DNA of 64,000 nucleotides from Tolypeutes matacus (Eukaryota > Chordata > Mammalia > Cingulata > Chlamyphoridae): contig JAKSZT010054335.1 of the NCBI GenBank assembly GCA_026826555.1, positions 4,750,323 to 4,814,322 of the forward strand, given 5' to 3'. Of the stretch, positions 1 through 10,923 are shown in pieces; position 1 is the first letter of the stretch; every line of letters starts with the position of its first letter. The position numbers and the translations under genes were made by a program. The notes beneath the pieces are model-generated. The model had not been told where the DNA came from. It was given only the letters and a program-made list of their open reading frames with translations, and made no database searches.

Positions 1-2900
1 CGCCCGGGGGGGGGGGGTAGTGAGGGTGGGCGCTGCTGCCGCCTCCAGCCCCCTCGGCCTGGTCTGGCGCGGGGACCGCCGTGGCGGGCAGCGGCTCCAG
101 CAGGACACGGGGGCGGCCACGCGTGGGCTCTTGCCCTCGAGGGCCGCCCGCGAGGAGGGGGCCGGGGGTGGCGCCTCCGCAGCCCGGTTTCGGCACCGCG
201 GGTTGGGGACGCCCCCGGCCGCTGCTCGCCCCTTCTTGGCTGTTTTCATGGGTCCTCGAAGGCCTTTGGGTCCGTGTGTCCCCCCGCCTCATCCCCAGGA
301 CAGACACCGGTCCCGCCTGCCCCCTGCCCTGCAGGGCGGGGAACGGCGGTCAGCGCCGGTGACGCCCGAGGCCCTCCTCCAGCCTGTGTCCCCAGAGCCC
401 CGCTTTGGGGAGCAGCCGCCCGGGGCACCCAGCAGCTCGGCCCCGCCTGGGCCCACGGCTGCTTCCGCGCCAGGCGGCCCTTGGCCGGGAGACGCTAGCG
501 CGGGCCCCTTCCCGCCGTCACCACGGGCGTCCCCCAGTGCCGCCCACCCGGCTTCCTCGCTGCGCCCCCTGGGCGGCGCGGCGGCACCCAGCCGGCCTCA
601 GCCGGTCACCCACAGTGGGGCCGGCCCTGGGCACGCGGCCACGGGCAGGAGGGTGCGGTGGGGTCCGCCAGGCTGCGCCAGGGGCGTGGGAGCAGGGGTC
701 GTGGCGTCACCGGCTCGCCTGCGCCCCCGGCCGGGAGAGTGGCCGCTGCAGGAGGCAGGTGCTCAGGAGCCACGCGGCGCCACGGGGAGCACGGGCCAGG
801 GGCCGAGGGGTCCCCACGGCTCCTCCCTGCGGCGGTTGGCGGGGGCTGGTGCTGCCCCACCCACCCGAGCACCGGCCTCGTGCGTGGAGAGACCCCTCGC
901 TCCTCCCGCCTCCCCCTGCGTGGGCCTCGCCACGCCCTCCCCGGCGGCCCCTCCTAGCCCTCGGGTCCCACCCACACTGCCCCGGGCCTCGGGGTGCCGC
1001 GCCGAGCCCCTCCCCCAGCAGGGCTGTGAGCTGCACCTGCCACCTGCCACCTGCCCTCCCTGCGCCCAGGAGCAGCTGAGCCCAGGGCCGCAGGCTCCAC
1101 GTGCGGCCAGGCAGCCGCGGGGGGCGGTGGGGGCCTGGGCGGGCCACGGGAGGGAGCCCGAAGGCCGAGGGGTCGGCGGGGGGCCTGCTGCCGAGCCGAC
1201 CACAGCAGTGGCCTGCGAGGGCTCCTGGGGGCCTGGATCCGGGGGTGCCCTGGGGGCCTCAGGCTCCTGCTCACGGCGCTCCCCCTCGCAGCCCCGGGAG
1301 GGCCACCACCTCTGCCCGCCCCGCTGCGCCGGCCTCCGGGCCAGCAGCTCTGACCCAGCGCCGAGTCGCCAGCCCGCCAGTGGGGCAGGACCCCAGGCCC
1401 GGCTCCCGGGGCTCCAGCGGAGGTGGGGTGGGGGTCAGGCCGTGGACCCTCCCCTCCCTGCGGTGCCCGCGCTGTCAGCCCCCCCACCAGCAGCACCAGA
1501 CGCTCAGGGTGGAGAACAAACCTCCATGTTAGCGGTCACGGGGGGGGGGGGGGGGCAAGCACGTGTTCAGGCCACCCAGCCCGCCGGAGCCCGACACGCC
1601 CTGTGGGGCTCGGTTTCCGCCCATGACCCCCTTTTGTTGTGAGGAGAGCGAGCACGTAGGGGTCCAGTGACGTCCCCAGGTCATGCAGCAGGGCAGGGCC
1701 AGGGCCCCCGCATGGCCCCAGCCGCCCACCTCTGCCCTCCAGTCCCCGGCAGGGCCCTGCCCCACAGCCCCCACTGCCCCCGCTGCTCCCGGCCGTCCTC
1801 CAGGAACCCAGCAGCAAGGGGCGGCCACGGCGTGGTGCCCCCTTCCAAGCTGTGCTGAGGCCCTTGGCCCTGCCGGGGTGGCACCTGGTGCCAGGTCATG
1901 GCTCGGCCAGGTCTGAGGAGGCCGCCGGGCTCCAGGCTCCGCGCCATGCATGCCCCCTACCCTCCCAGGGAGCCTGCAGGGGACCCCGCTGGAGCTGGAA
2001 GGTCCTGCCCTCGGTCAGGGCAGCCGGGCCCTGGGCCCTGCCTCCATCCTCAAGGCCACAGCCCTGTCGGGGTCCCAAAAGGGGCCCGTGTGTGGGCTCG
2101 GCTGTGCAGCGGGACCGGTGGGCCTGGCCGGCGTGCAGGCAGCTGCTGAGCCCACCCTGCCGGGGGCAGTGAGGCCACGGGCGGGACCAGCTCGGCAGCG
2201 GGGCCCAAGGCTCCTCGGCCTGTGGCCGCAGATCCCGGGCCAGGCTCGCCTGGGACCTCACTCGATGCACTCGCCCTCGTGCCCCCAGCCTAGCCTGCTG
2301 GGTCAGATCTTGGGGGCCCAGGACCAGACCTCCTTGGCGACGCCTCAGGGGGTACCAGGCCTCGCTGATTTCCACCCAGAAGCGGCCGACGCTAAGGGCT
2401 CCTCCGTGAGAGACTCTTGTGCAACCTCATACTGTTGGTACATCTGCTGATTGTGTGTCCCTAGAGAGCGCTGACTCGGCAGGGAGGGAGGCGCGGGCTT
2501 CCCCTGTGGGTGGCTGTGGGTGCGGGTGGTCTCCAGAGACGAGCCGGAAAGGTAAAGGGGGAGCTTGCGGCACAGGCCACGCTGATGACACGGGGCTCAC
2601 TGAAGACCAGGGGCCGCGGGGACAGAGGTGGCACTGTAGGCATTGAGAGGGCGCTGCACAGAGGCGGGGAGTCCCGTGAGGGGCCGGGCAGAGTGGAGGG
2701 CCTCGGCGCCCCGCAGTCCTCGGCTCCCAGGGCCGCGCCTGGCCGCAGGTGCTAGGTGTGAGCTGCCTCCACGGCGACGAGGCCAGGTTTTGCCCAAAAC
2801 GCTGGACACCGTGACCTCGCCACGTTGACACAAAACTAACCATCACGCTGACGTCAGAGAACAGGTGACTCCTCGGCAATGGGGAAACAAGGGCACAGAC
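1..2900. other. GC-rich 3' flanking block, no gene recognised
   Basis: Very GC-rich sequence with many CpGs near its left end and long poly-C/poly-G stretches, including G12 at 6-17 and G16 at 1540-1555. Open frames exist on both strands, one of 540 codons from 20 to 1642. Their translations are only Pro/Ala/Gly/Arg-rich low complexity with no domain, as expected where TA-containing stop codons are rare. No splice-site-framed exon with a recognisable protein was found. In human, ANO10 lies downstream of and convergent with SNRK (recalled knowledge). I could not identify any ANO10 exon here. Confidence 0.6.
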
Positions 2901-2965
2901 TTCCCGGCTCCGAGGCTCCCCGCGCGTGTCGTTCCACCAACCACTCTCCCCTGCAGCTCCAGCGA

Positions 2966-3115
2966 GGTGGGGGGGCAGCCCTGCGGGGGGGGGGGGGGGC
3001 CCGCCGGGGGGGGGGGGTCAGCCCTGCAGGAAGGGGGGGAGCAGCCCTGCAGGGGGGGGGACAGCCCTGCGGGGGGGGCCCCCCGGGGGGGGGGCAGCCC
3101 TGGGGGGGGGGGAGT
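2966..3115. repeat. G-rich minisatellite with CAGCCCTG core
   Basis: Five copies of a CAGCCCTG(C/G) core (starting near 2976, 3018, 3042, 3062 and 3095) are separated by runs of 7-14 G. Spacing between cores varies from about 20 to 42 bp, so this is an irregular minisatellite. With many closely spaced G runs, the + strand could form several G-quadruplexes. Exact G counts in such tracts are unreliable in any assembly. Confidence 0.8.
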
Positions 3116-3119
3116 CAGG

Positions 3120-4740
3120 TCTCTAACTCCCATTTTTCCCACAGGCACAGGCCCGGAGGACACACTGAGGTGGGAGGAATTTACTGCCAAATCGTCAGAT
3201 TAAAGTGCTGCTCAATGCCAGGAAAACCGCTGCCCAAGGGCAGGGTAACTAACCAGAGGACAAGTCGACAGCGCAGACGTGGATAAATATCTAACCGGAG
3301 GAGCAGAAGACAAATCGTCTCCACCTAATGCAGAGCGAAGAGACTTCTCAGAAAGCGCTGCCCTCCCCTCCCCCAAGAACCCAAGGCCCCAAACTGGCAA
3401 ATGATGGGGGTGGAGGTGGGGTCCTTGCAGGTGGAGTCAACGAAATGAGGACAGGGAGACCGAGAGCGGGCACGAAACTCCCGGGCCTGCCAGGCCACCT
3501 GGCGCAGGCCCCAAGCTGGGGGCAGGAGCCACGCTCCAGCCGTAACTTCCGCGGCCTCCGATTGGAGCCACGGCAGGAGGGGAGATGCCAGGTGGGGTCT
3601 GCCCACCTCAGCCCAGCGCTGCCCACTGCCACTGGAAAGGTGGTCCCCGGGCCCGGGGGCTGCAGGCATGCGGGAACAGCCACGTCTCGCCCGTCCGTCT
3701 GCTCCCTGGGAAGGGGGCACAGTGGGGCTCTTTGGGAAATGTTATGAGGCCAAGTCTTTATCTGAGCCCAAATGCTTGCTCCTAAAGAGGTACGTGCAGC
3801 TGTCCCACCTGGCCCCACCTACAGGCACGTAGTTCCTTATCGGAAACCCCAATACGTCAAGGTATTAGGGAGGTAATGAGACGGACATACAGATGTTATG
3901 ATAGCGCCAGTGTGGTTTAGAGTAGAACCCTAAAATGAAATGCCTTAGGAGTGCTTGCCCAGCCCTGGTACTGAAAGGGCAAAGGCAAGAGGACACCTGG
4001 AGACTCACCTCTCCCATCCAGGTGTGCAGCCTGAGCAGTGGCTCTGGGATGGGGTCGGAGCTGAGTCCTTGGGTGCCCCACAGGACAATGCCCGCCCTGC
4101 CCGCCCCTTCCTATAGCTCTGCCAGGATAACAGCCACGTCCTCTGGCTTCTTGACATCTCAATTCTGCCTTTTAAAGAGGTTTACACGCAGTGCCTCTTC
4201 TGCCCAGGGCCTCTTCGGTGGCAGCAGGCCGTCGGTCAGTGAGGAGGGCTGAGAACTGTGGAGGCTGTGTCTGTAAAGGCACTGGGGCAGAACGGAGCAC
4301 GCTTGGGAAGCGGCCTGCGGCACGAAGGACGCGTCCAGGCAGCGGCGCTGGGAGGCGCCCCTGGCCTGGTAGGGGCAGGGCAGCTCCGAGGGAGCGAATC
4401 CCCCTTTCAGAACCCCAGTTCCCTTCTCAAGCCCCCACCTGGGCTACCACTTCCACCTCTCTCCTGACGCTTTTCAGAGGCTTCTGTGGGCCTAGATTCT
4501 AGATTTCTCTCTCATCCCCCTCAGCCTGGAGCAGCATCCGGAGCCGTTGAGCACACGGCCTTGGCAACACCCAGGCTCACCTGCCGGCCCGCCTCTCCAC
4601 TGCTCACCTGCTCACCACTTCCTCTCACGCCCACGCTGCAGATCTGGGCAGGAGTCCCTGGGCAGCACCAGCCACGAAATCCGCAGGGTCTTCTGCAAAA
4701 CAAAGCTAATTCCCTGTTTTCCTCCGAGAGCCGTACGGTT
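3120..4740. other. unique-looking flanking sequence, nothing identified
   Basis: Moderately GC-rich flank of SNRK on the far side of its 3' end. I see no open frame with a recognisable product, no obvious SINE and no clear LINE until about 4745. Parts may be diverged old repeats that cannot be named by eye. Confidence 0.5.
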
Positions 4741-4744
4741 TCAG

Positions 4745-5400
4745 CCCTTATACTTAGGCCTTGATCCCTTGTGAATTAATTTTTTTTTATATGAAGAGGG
4801 TTAGGGGTCCAAATTCACTTTTTTTGCATGTGAATTTCCAGTTGTCCCAGCACCAAACATTGAAGAGACTATTCTTACCTTATTTAATGAACTTGGTGCC
4901 CTTGTTGATAATCAATTGGCGCAGAGGTGAGGGTTTATTTCTGGACTCTCGATTCTACTCCATCGGTCCATGTACCTATCCTTACGACAGTACCGGTTTT
5001 AATAACTGCAGCTTGGTAGTAAGTTTTCTAGGAAGTGTGAGTCCTCCACCTTTGTACTTCTTTTCCCAACTTGTTTGGGCTCTTCAGAACCCTTTGAAAT
5101 TCCATATGAATTTGAGGATTGGCATTTCCATTTCTGCAAAAAGGGTGCTGGGATTTTGATAAGAGATTTCATTGAATTTGTAGAATGCTCTAAGTAGTAT
5201 TGAAGTCTTCCAATACATGAACATGGGATGTCTTGCCATTTCTTTAGGTCTTTTTCTTTCAGCAATGTTTTGTAGTTTTCGGACACCAGTCTTTCACCTT
5301 CTTGGTTAAATTTATTCCTAGCTAGTTTATTCCTTTAGGTGCTATTGTAAATGGGATTGTTTCTTAATTTCCTTTTCAGATTGTTCATTACTGGTTGGCC
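4745..5400 (-). mobile_element. LINE-1 fragment (ORF2 3' part), degraded
   Basis: Read on the minus strand, this stretch carries diverged L1 ORF2 sequence. A segment around 5286-5200 translates to ENYKTLLKE and KKWQDIPCSCIGR, closely resembling the L1 ORF2 region ENYKTLLKEI...KWKDIPCSWIGR. On the plus strand the landmarks GAACATGGGATGTCTTGCCA and GGTTAAATTTATTCCTAG are typical of inverted L1s. The frame is broken by stops and indels, so it is a dead fragment. The boundaries are approximate. Confidence 0.85.
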
Positions 5401-7110
5401 CTCCTGCCTTATACAACTAAAAACCCAAACACAATATATGGAACAATAGTTTTCAGCAGCAGGCAACGAGAATGAGTGCTCAGCTCGCTGCCTGCAGACA
5501 GTGGCCGGGAGCCCAAGCAGAGCTGAGCCGTCTTGCTGAGTTGAGCAAAGTTCGAGATTCAGGGGGACCCATGTGGATAGACTTTGCAGGGCTGAGCACC
5601 CAGAGAGGAGGGAGCTGCACAGAGAAATGACTGAGGTCCAGGGAGCTGCGGAGTCTCTGAGTACTGCTTAGCTCTTGTGTGTGAGGGAACAATGGCCAGG
5701 GAAAGAGCCACTGGAAAGCAGTAGCCAAACCATCAGCCAGAGTGGAAAGGCCTCAGTAGAGTCCTGGGGAGGGCGTTGCCTCAGGGGAGGGAGCTGCTCT
5801 GGGTCAGACCTAACAAAGTGTAAAAGCAAAATCTGAAGAATCCAACTAATCCCAAGTATCTGTATGGCCCAAGAAAATCAAACACTTTTTATATGAATAC
5901 AACAAAACCTATCACTCAACAATGGAATAACCTAATGAAAGAAACAAAACCCTAGAATTCTGTACTCAGTAAAAATATCTTTCAAAAATGAGGCTGAAAA
6001 AAAGACTTTCAGGCCAACAAAAGCTGACACTATGCCAGCTTATCTGCACTGTAAGTCTCTTAAAGAAGTTCTGCATACAGAGGGAAGACGAGCCCGATCA
6101 AAATATGGATCTACACGAGGAAACGAAGAGCCTTGGACGTGATAAATATGTAGGCGAAACAAAAGACTTTCTTCTCATGTTTCAATCTCTTAAAAAGATA
6201 ATTGTTTAAAACAAAAATAATAACAATGTAGCATGAGATTTATACATATGGAGCAGTAAAATGTATGACAATAGCATAAAAAGGGAGGAAACTGGAAGCA
6301 TCCTGTGCAAGCTGCTTACACTATACATGAAATGATACATTATTTGAAGGTAGACTGTGTTATGTGAAAAGATATTGTAACGCCTACAGCAAGCACAAAG
6401 AAATGAAATAAACAGGTACAGCTAATGAGCCAATAATGGAGATAAAATGGAAACATAAAAAGTGCTCGTTTAAACCCAAAGCAGGGAGGTAAGGGGGTGG
6501 GGAACACCCCAAAGAACAGATAATTCAAAGCAGCTGGGAAGATGCTAGACCCAAATCCAACCACACATCCAGTCAGAAGGCAAGATTCTCAGACGGGATA
6601 AAAGTCAAGACCCTGACTATCTGCTGTCAGAAAAAACCCACTTTAAATATAAAGACACAGAAAGGTTAAAAGTCAAAGGATGGAAGAAGATAGACCTTCA
6701 CAAGTGAAAAGAAAACGAGTGGCTATCTCAGCACCACACAAAGTAGATTTCAAAACAGAATCCTGCCAAGGATAAAGAGGAACATTTCATGGTGATAAAA
6801 GGGTCAGCTCATCCCGAGGACACAGTAACCCTAATGGTGTATCCGTCTAATCCCAGAGCTTCAAGTTTCAAGAAACAAAACTGGCAGAAACAGACAAATC
6901 CCCAAGTACAATCAGATGGCAGCTCTCCTCTCAGTAAGTGACAAGCGACAAGTATCAGTAAAGGTAGAGAAGACTTGGAAACTGGCCCCACCGACCGCGT
7001 CTCTCGGGCACTCCTGGGCCATCCACCGAGTTAGGCCGAATGCTGAGCCATGTAACACATTTCAGTAAGTTTAAAGATATAAAGAGTACGTTCTAGGACC
7101 AAAATGAAAT
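5400..7110 (+). mobile_element. LINE-1 fragment (upstream region into ORF2 5' part), degraded
   Basis: The plus strand shows old L1 landmarks in order: an AATTCTGTACTCAG...CTTTCAAAAATGAGG segment near 5960, an AATAATAACAATGTAG segment near 6215, and the start of the ORF2 endonuclease region near 6580-6960 (CCCACTTTAAATATAAAGACACAG and AGGATGGAAGAAGATA). The frames are destroyed. It lies head to head with the minus-strand L1 fragment at 4745-5400, so the two are separate insertions or an inverted L1. The left part (5400-5830) is less certain. Confidence 0.75.
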
Positions 7111-7369
7111 TAGGAACAGAATGTGTGTGGGAAATTGCCAAATATTTGGTAATTGGACACCTTCCAACACGGCAGCTTTTGAAAGGATCCCTCCCTCACT
7201 GCTGCGCGGAGGAGGGAGAGGCAGGGCCAAGGCAGGGAGAGCCCTGGAGGACTGACAGGTCCAGGTGAGTGGGGAGACGCCGTGCACCGGCGAGCAGTGG
7301 AGGCAGAGAAGGGACCGGTTTGAACGGCCAAGATTTTCTGACTGGGTGTTGGGAAGAAGGCGCGAAGGA

Positions 7370-7700
7370 TGACACCAGGTGTTTGGCTTATACAAAACTA
7401 ACGAAGGTTTGAAGATGCCGTTTATTGAGTTGGGAGAGGTGTGATTTGAGGGGAAGATGAAGTGTTGCACTCGTGAAAACAGATGCTTATTAGGCACATC
7501 CAAGTAGGTGAGTCCAACAGGCAGCTGGAGCCTGGTGGTCCTGGGGGGAAACATGGGCTAAATGTGCGTTCAGGCTTCACCAGCATAGATGTTAGGCCGA
7601 GTGAGCTCAGGAGACCCGGTGCGGCTGGAGATGGCATCCAGAATCGAGTGCTGGGACAGTCGACGTCCTGGACTTGGGAGCACGAGGAGGAACCGCAGGA
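7370..7700 (+). repeat. ancient interspersed repeat fragment, family not named
   Basis: The segment around 7420-7520 (a TTTATTGAGTTGGGAGAGG stretch, then GCTTATTAGGCACATCCAAGTAGGTGAGTCCAACAGGCAG) resembles a mammal-wide repeat I recognise from other genomes but cannot name securely. A different part of what looks like the same repeat is at 37690-38020. The intervening sequence 7110-7370 shows nothing recognisable. Confidence 0.45.
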
Positions 7701-7869
7701 CTGACGAGCAGCTAACAGGAGAACTGGGGTCCTGAGAGCTGGGCCTCGTCAAGGAAAGCACGACAGACCCATCCAACGCTGACGGGCACTGAGAACGGCG
7801 CTCCCGAGCAGTGGCTGCCTGGGCCCGGGGTGGGGGCGGGGGCGTCACGGCCGTGGGCGCTGCTTCTCT

Positions 7870-8010
7870 CTGGGGTGATTAAATATCTAAAGCTGGTCGT
7901 GGTGGTGGCTCCACAGCTCTGGGAATATGCTTAAAGCCACGGAGTTCCACAAGTCAGTGAGCTGTGTGGTCATGTGGACAGTATCTCAATAAAGCCGTTT
8001 TTAAGACATC
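7870..8010 (+). mobile_element. LINE-1 3' end fragment
   Basis: The plus strand has the typical old-L1 3' terminal sequence: a GGTGGCTCCACAGCTCTGGGAATATGC segment followed by GGACAGTATCTCAATAAAG near 7976-7995, which includes the L1 polyadenylation signal AATAAA. No intact poly(A) or target-site duplication is visible. The next stretch, 8010-8470, between this fragment and the SNRK 3' end, has nothing I can identify. Confidence 0.7.
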
Positions 8011-8488
8011 GGAGCATGAGATCGAGCACATGGAGGTCACTGCTGACCTTGGGAAAAGCAGTTCTGATGGGGCGACAGGAGAGAGAGAGAGGGTTCAACA
8101 GAGTGCAGACCGTGGTGGGGGCTTGCGGCAGTCCTCACTGCGCCCATTTACTCAATTTTTAGGGCGCACGGTGACCAGCCAAGTAAAGAAAGTGGCTGAA
8201 CTAGGGAAATGAAGTAATATTTATGCTTTATTTGTATAAATGAAAGTATAGATCCCCGCTGGACCGCTCTGGGGCCCAGCTGGGATCTGTGCCTGAGGAC
8301 AGTCACGGCTCTTCCTTCAGGTAGGTCTGACTGCAGGCGCCGGTGGCTGCGCGTAGAAAACCGGGGCTTCTGCACACGCTGGCTGAAGACGCCCAGGGCC
8401 GGGTATGTTCAAAGCCCGCCGTGCTCGCCTGCCCAGTAAGAAGCACAAAGTGGGACACGGTTTCTATTGCTGAACACCAAGATGTCAC

Positions 8489-8494
8489 TTTATT
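8489..8494 (-). promoter_or_regulatory. SNRK: likely distal SNRK poly(A) signal AATAAA
   Basis: Canonical hexamer on the minus strand (TTTATT on the plus strand). It is followed within 30 nt by GT-rich sequence (TTGGTGTTCAGC, CCGTGTCCC) that could serve as the downstream element, so cleavage would fall around 8465-8475. Another AATAAA at 8232-8227 would give a 3' UTR about 260 nt longer. Confidence 0.6.
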
Positions 8495-9018
8495 ATTTGG
8501 ATTTTTTTCGCATTTGTCACATACCTGTCAATGTTTACACAATGAGGAAAATCAACCAGCATTGGAAGCAACCGACCAAATCGGCTGATAATTCTGTAGC
8601 CTCATAACACACACCAATTCTTCATAGATTCAGTTCACTCTCACGGCTATTCTTAAAATCGGTGTCAAGATTGTCACATCTTTAAATACAGATAGAACTG
8701 CCAGAAGTACATGATTCTATACACACACATACAGAAAAACACAAGACCGACTGTTTTCCACAATATTTAATTTATACACTACTGTAACTGTGCAACTTTT
8801 GAAGACAGGTTAAGGGGTACAAGAAACAGTTTAGAGCAAGTAAGTAGTTTGGTCCAATATTATCTAATGTTAATGGTTATTTGCTCCCTCCCTCTTATTT
8901 GACGACACACTGGGACATACAACACATGCACAATCACTCACACACGAAGAGACGGGGAGACGCCACTCAGACGGACGTGTGTGCCCCGAGGGCGACCAGC
9001 CACACGCACTAGTAAGGC

Positions 9019-9026
9019 TATTTACA
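9019..9026 (-). promoter_or_regulatory. Pumilio response element-like motif
   Basis: TGTAAATA on the SNRK mRNA strand, an exact match to the PUM1/2 consensus TGTANATA, inside the 3' UTR. A second identical copy lies 154 nt away. Confidence 0.45.
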
Positions 9027-9172
9027 GCTCCGCAGCCCGGAAGCCAATGCTGCTGATCCTAAGGTGAGCACCACATAGACGCCGGAATATAAAGACCACT
9101 GAGAACGGAACACGTACGGGCTAGCTAGTTAGAAGGTGCCAGTCCAAGGCTATACATAGTCACAGAAAAAAG

Positions 9173-9180
9173 TATTTACA
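9173..9180 (-). promoter_or_regulatory. Pumilio response element-like motif
   Basis: Second exact TGTAAATA on the SNRK mRNA strand in the 3' UTR. Single 8-mers occur by chance in AT-rich UTRs; two within 160 nt is suggestive but not proof of function. Confidence 0.45.
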
Positions 9181-10489
9181 TTACTTGGAAAACAGCTGCA
9201 ACAAAGAGTTATTGCCAATGCCCTTTATACACTTCTCTCCTACGCTGAAGATGTTCCGCTCACATCTCTGTGAGCCACACATCTTATTTCTGGCCCTTTG
9301 TAAGATCCCTGCTCAGGAATTTCAAGCAAATATGTTCTATGGCTTCACCCACACTTCCATTTTCATAGCTTTTCAATCATAAACGCCACACTGGACTAGA
9401 GCTGAAGCTTACAACGTATCTCGCGTAGGTCTAGGAGGTGAACGGAGTTAAGCGTAACGGTTACTTAGGTTAGTAAGTACACTGAAGGTCCGAGTTCCCG
9501 GGAGATGCTGATCCTGACGGCAGCAGCGGCAGTGTGTGCACGCGGCCACTCGACAAAGGAGGTGACCAGGAGGTGACCGACACGTCCTGCGGCCGGCGAG
9601 GCCCCTGGGCTGCTCTGAGGCCTCGGGGCGCAGCGTGAAAACGCCTGCCCTTCCCAAACCAGCACCTGCAACGTACGGTGTCCTACAAGATAAAATGCCA
9701 CAGAAGATGACCGTCTGGTCAAAGTAGTAGTCTTTGTACAGGAATAGTTTAAAGCACGACTTCTTTGATGATTATTTTGGCAGGAAGGCAAAGTGAAAAA
9801 TGCTTCCAGCAACAAAACAACAAAATACAAAGCACGCTTTCTGTGTTTTCATTTTTTCTGCATGTGTGAATTTTGCCCTTTTATGTTTTTGTTTTGTTTT
9901 TGATCTGCCTAATCGTCATAGCTAACCTAGCCGAAAGATGTGCAATAATGGAAACAACCAAAGAGAAAAACCTAATTCTCATATGCCAATAAAACCCCAG
10001 CAAGTTCTTTCTCATTTCATTTCTGGGATTTGCCCCTGCCAGCCCTGTGTGCACCCTGCCTCCACCCCAGGCCCCACGGGGTCCCGTCCATCGACTCAGG
10101 TTAAAAGGAAACCCTGGGTGTGCCCCAAGGGGAGGACTTTACACAGAGCATCTTGTTCTGCTGGACAGACAGACTATAAGGAAAGACATCATCGATTCAC
10201 TTCACGTTACAAAATAAGATTGTCTGCTTGTAATTAATTCACCACCACAGGGGAAGCTGCTTTACAAAGCTAAGTACTTTATCTCACCTATTACAAAAAC
10301 AAGAACATCTTTTTCAGTTAAATTTTCAGAGCCCAAACTTTGCTTTTCACACTCTAGCTTAAGACAAACAGGTGTGGGCATGCTCAGAGCACGCTGCGAG
10401 GCCCTCGGTGCAGACGCCCGCTGCCCTGTGCTCGGCACAGGCCTCGGCGGCGCCCGGGCGCCCCACCCCGGGCCTGCCAGCGTCGCGGC

Positions 10490-10495
10490 TTTATT
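10490..10495 (-). promoter_or_regulatory. SNRK: possible proximal SNRK poly(A) signal AATAAA
   Basis: Canonical hexamer on the minus strand about 430 nt after the stop codon, followed by GC-rich sequence rather than a clear U/GU-rich element. If used, it would remove both Pumilio-type motifs from the mRNA. Inferred from the motif only. Confidence 0.3.
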
Positions 10496-10923
10496 GCTTT
10501 GGTTCTGTCGCAGACACCACAGCGTGTGCCTCGGAGCACAGTTTCCACGTCACAGGTCAGGACGGGAATTTAGATTTTCCACAAGGAAACAAAAGCATTT
10601 TTTTCTCTCTTTAGGTTAAGTGCAGAAACATCAAATTTCTAAGTGCTCCATTTATATTAGGTTCCAAATATACATTTTAATCTAATCCCGATCATCCATC
10701 CACATTAAAATTATAAAAGTAAAAAGTACACAGGAGACTTTTCGGCTGGCAAAGAAGTGCCTAGCAGCATGCAAAGACCATGCATTGTCACATCGTCAGG
10801 CGGACAAATGAAAATGTAATAAATAATCCCTCCTAACGCCCACGTTAAAACAGCAAAACTCAAGAGGGGCCAGTGAAGGGAGCCGGGCTGCCCAGCTCCG
10901 AGCGGGAGGCGCGCGGGGCCGCG

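Larger units (their letters stand above)
8470..10923 (-). other. SNRK: SNRK 3' untranslated region
   Basis: About 2.4 kb following the TGA at 10926-10924, ending just past a minus-strand AATAAA at 8494-8489. Unlike the introns, I see no SINE or LINE in it, as expected for a conserved 3' UTR. Two Pumilio-type motifs (TGTAAATA on the minus strand) lie at 9026-9019 and 9180-9173. A second AATAAA at 10495-10490 could serve a short isoform. The distal end is inferred from the signal and the recalled length of mammalian SNRK mRNAs, not from transcript data. Confidence 0.7.

Noticed and set aside
20..1642. 540-codon open frame on the plus strand in the GC-rich block
   Set aside because: Its product is low-complexity Pro/Ala/Gly/Arg without domains. 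Open frames of similar length occur in overlapping frames on both strands, as expected from GC-driven stop depletion.
1..8470. ANO10, expected downstream and convergent with SNRK by mammalian synteny
   Set aside because: No exon-like open frame with a recognisable anoctamin segment was found, so it is not annotated; it may begin beyond the window.
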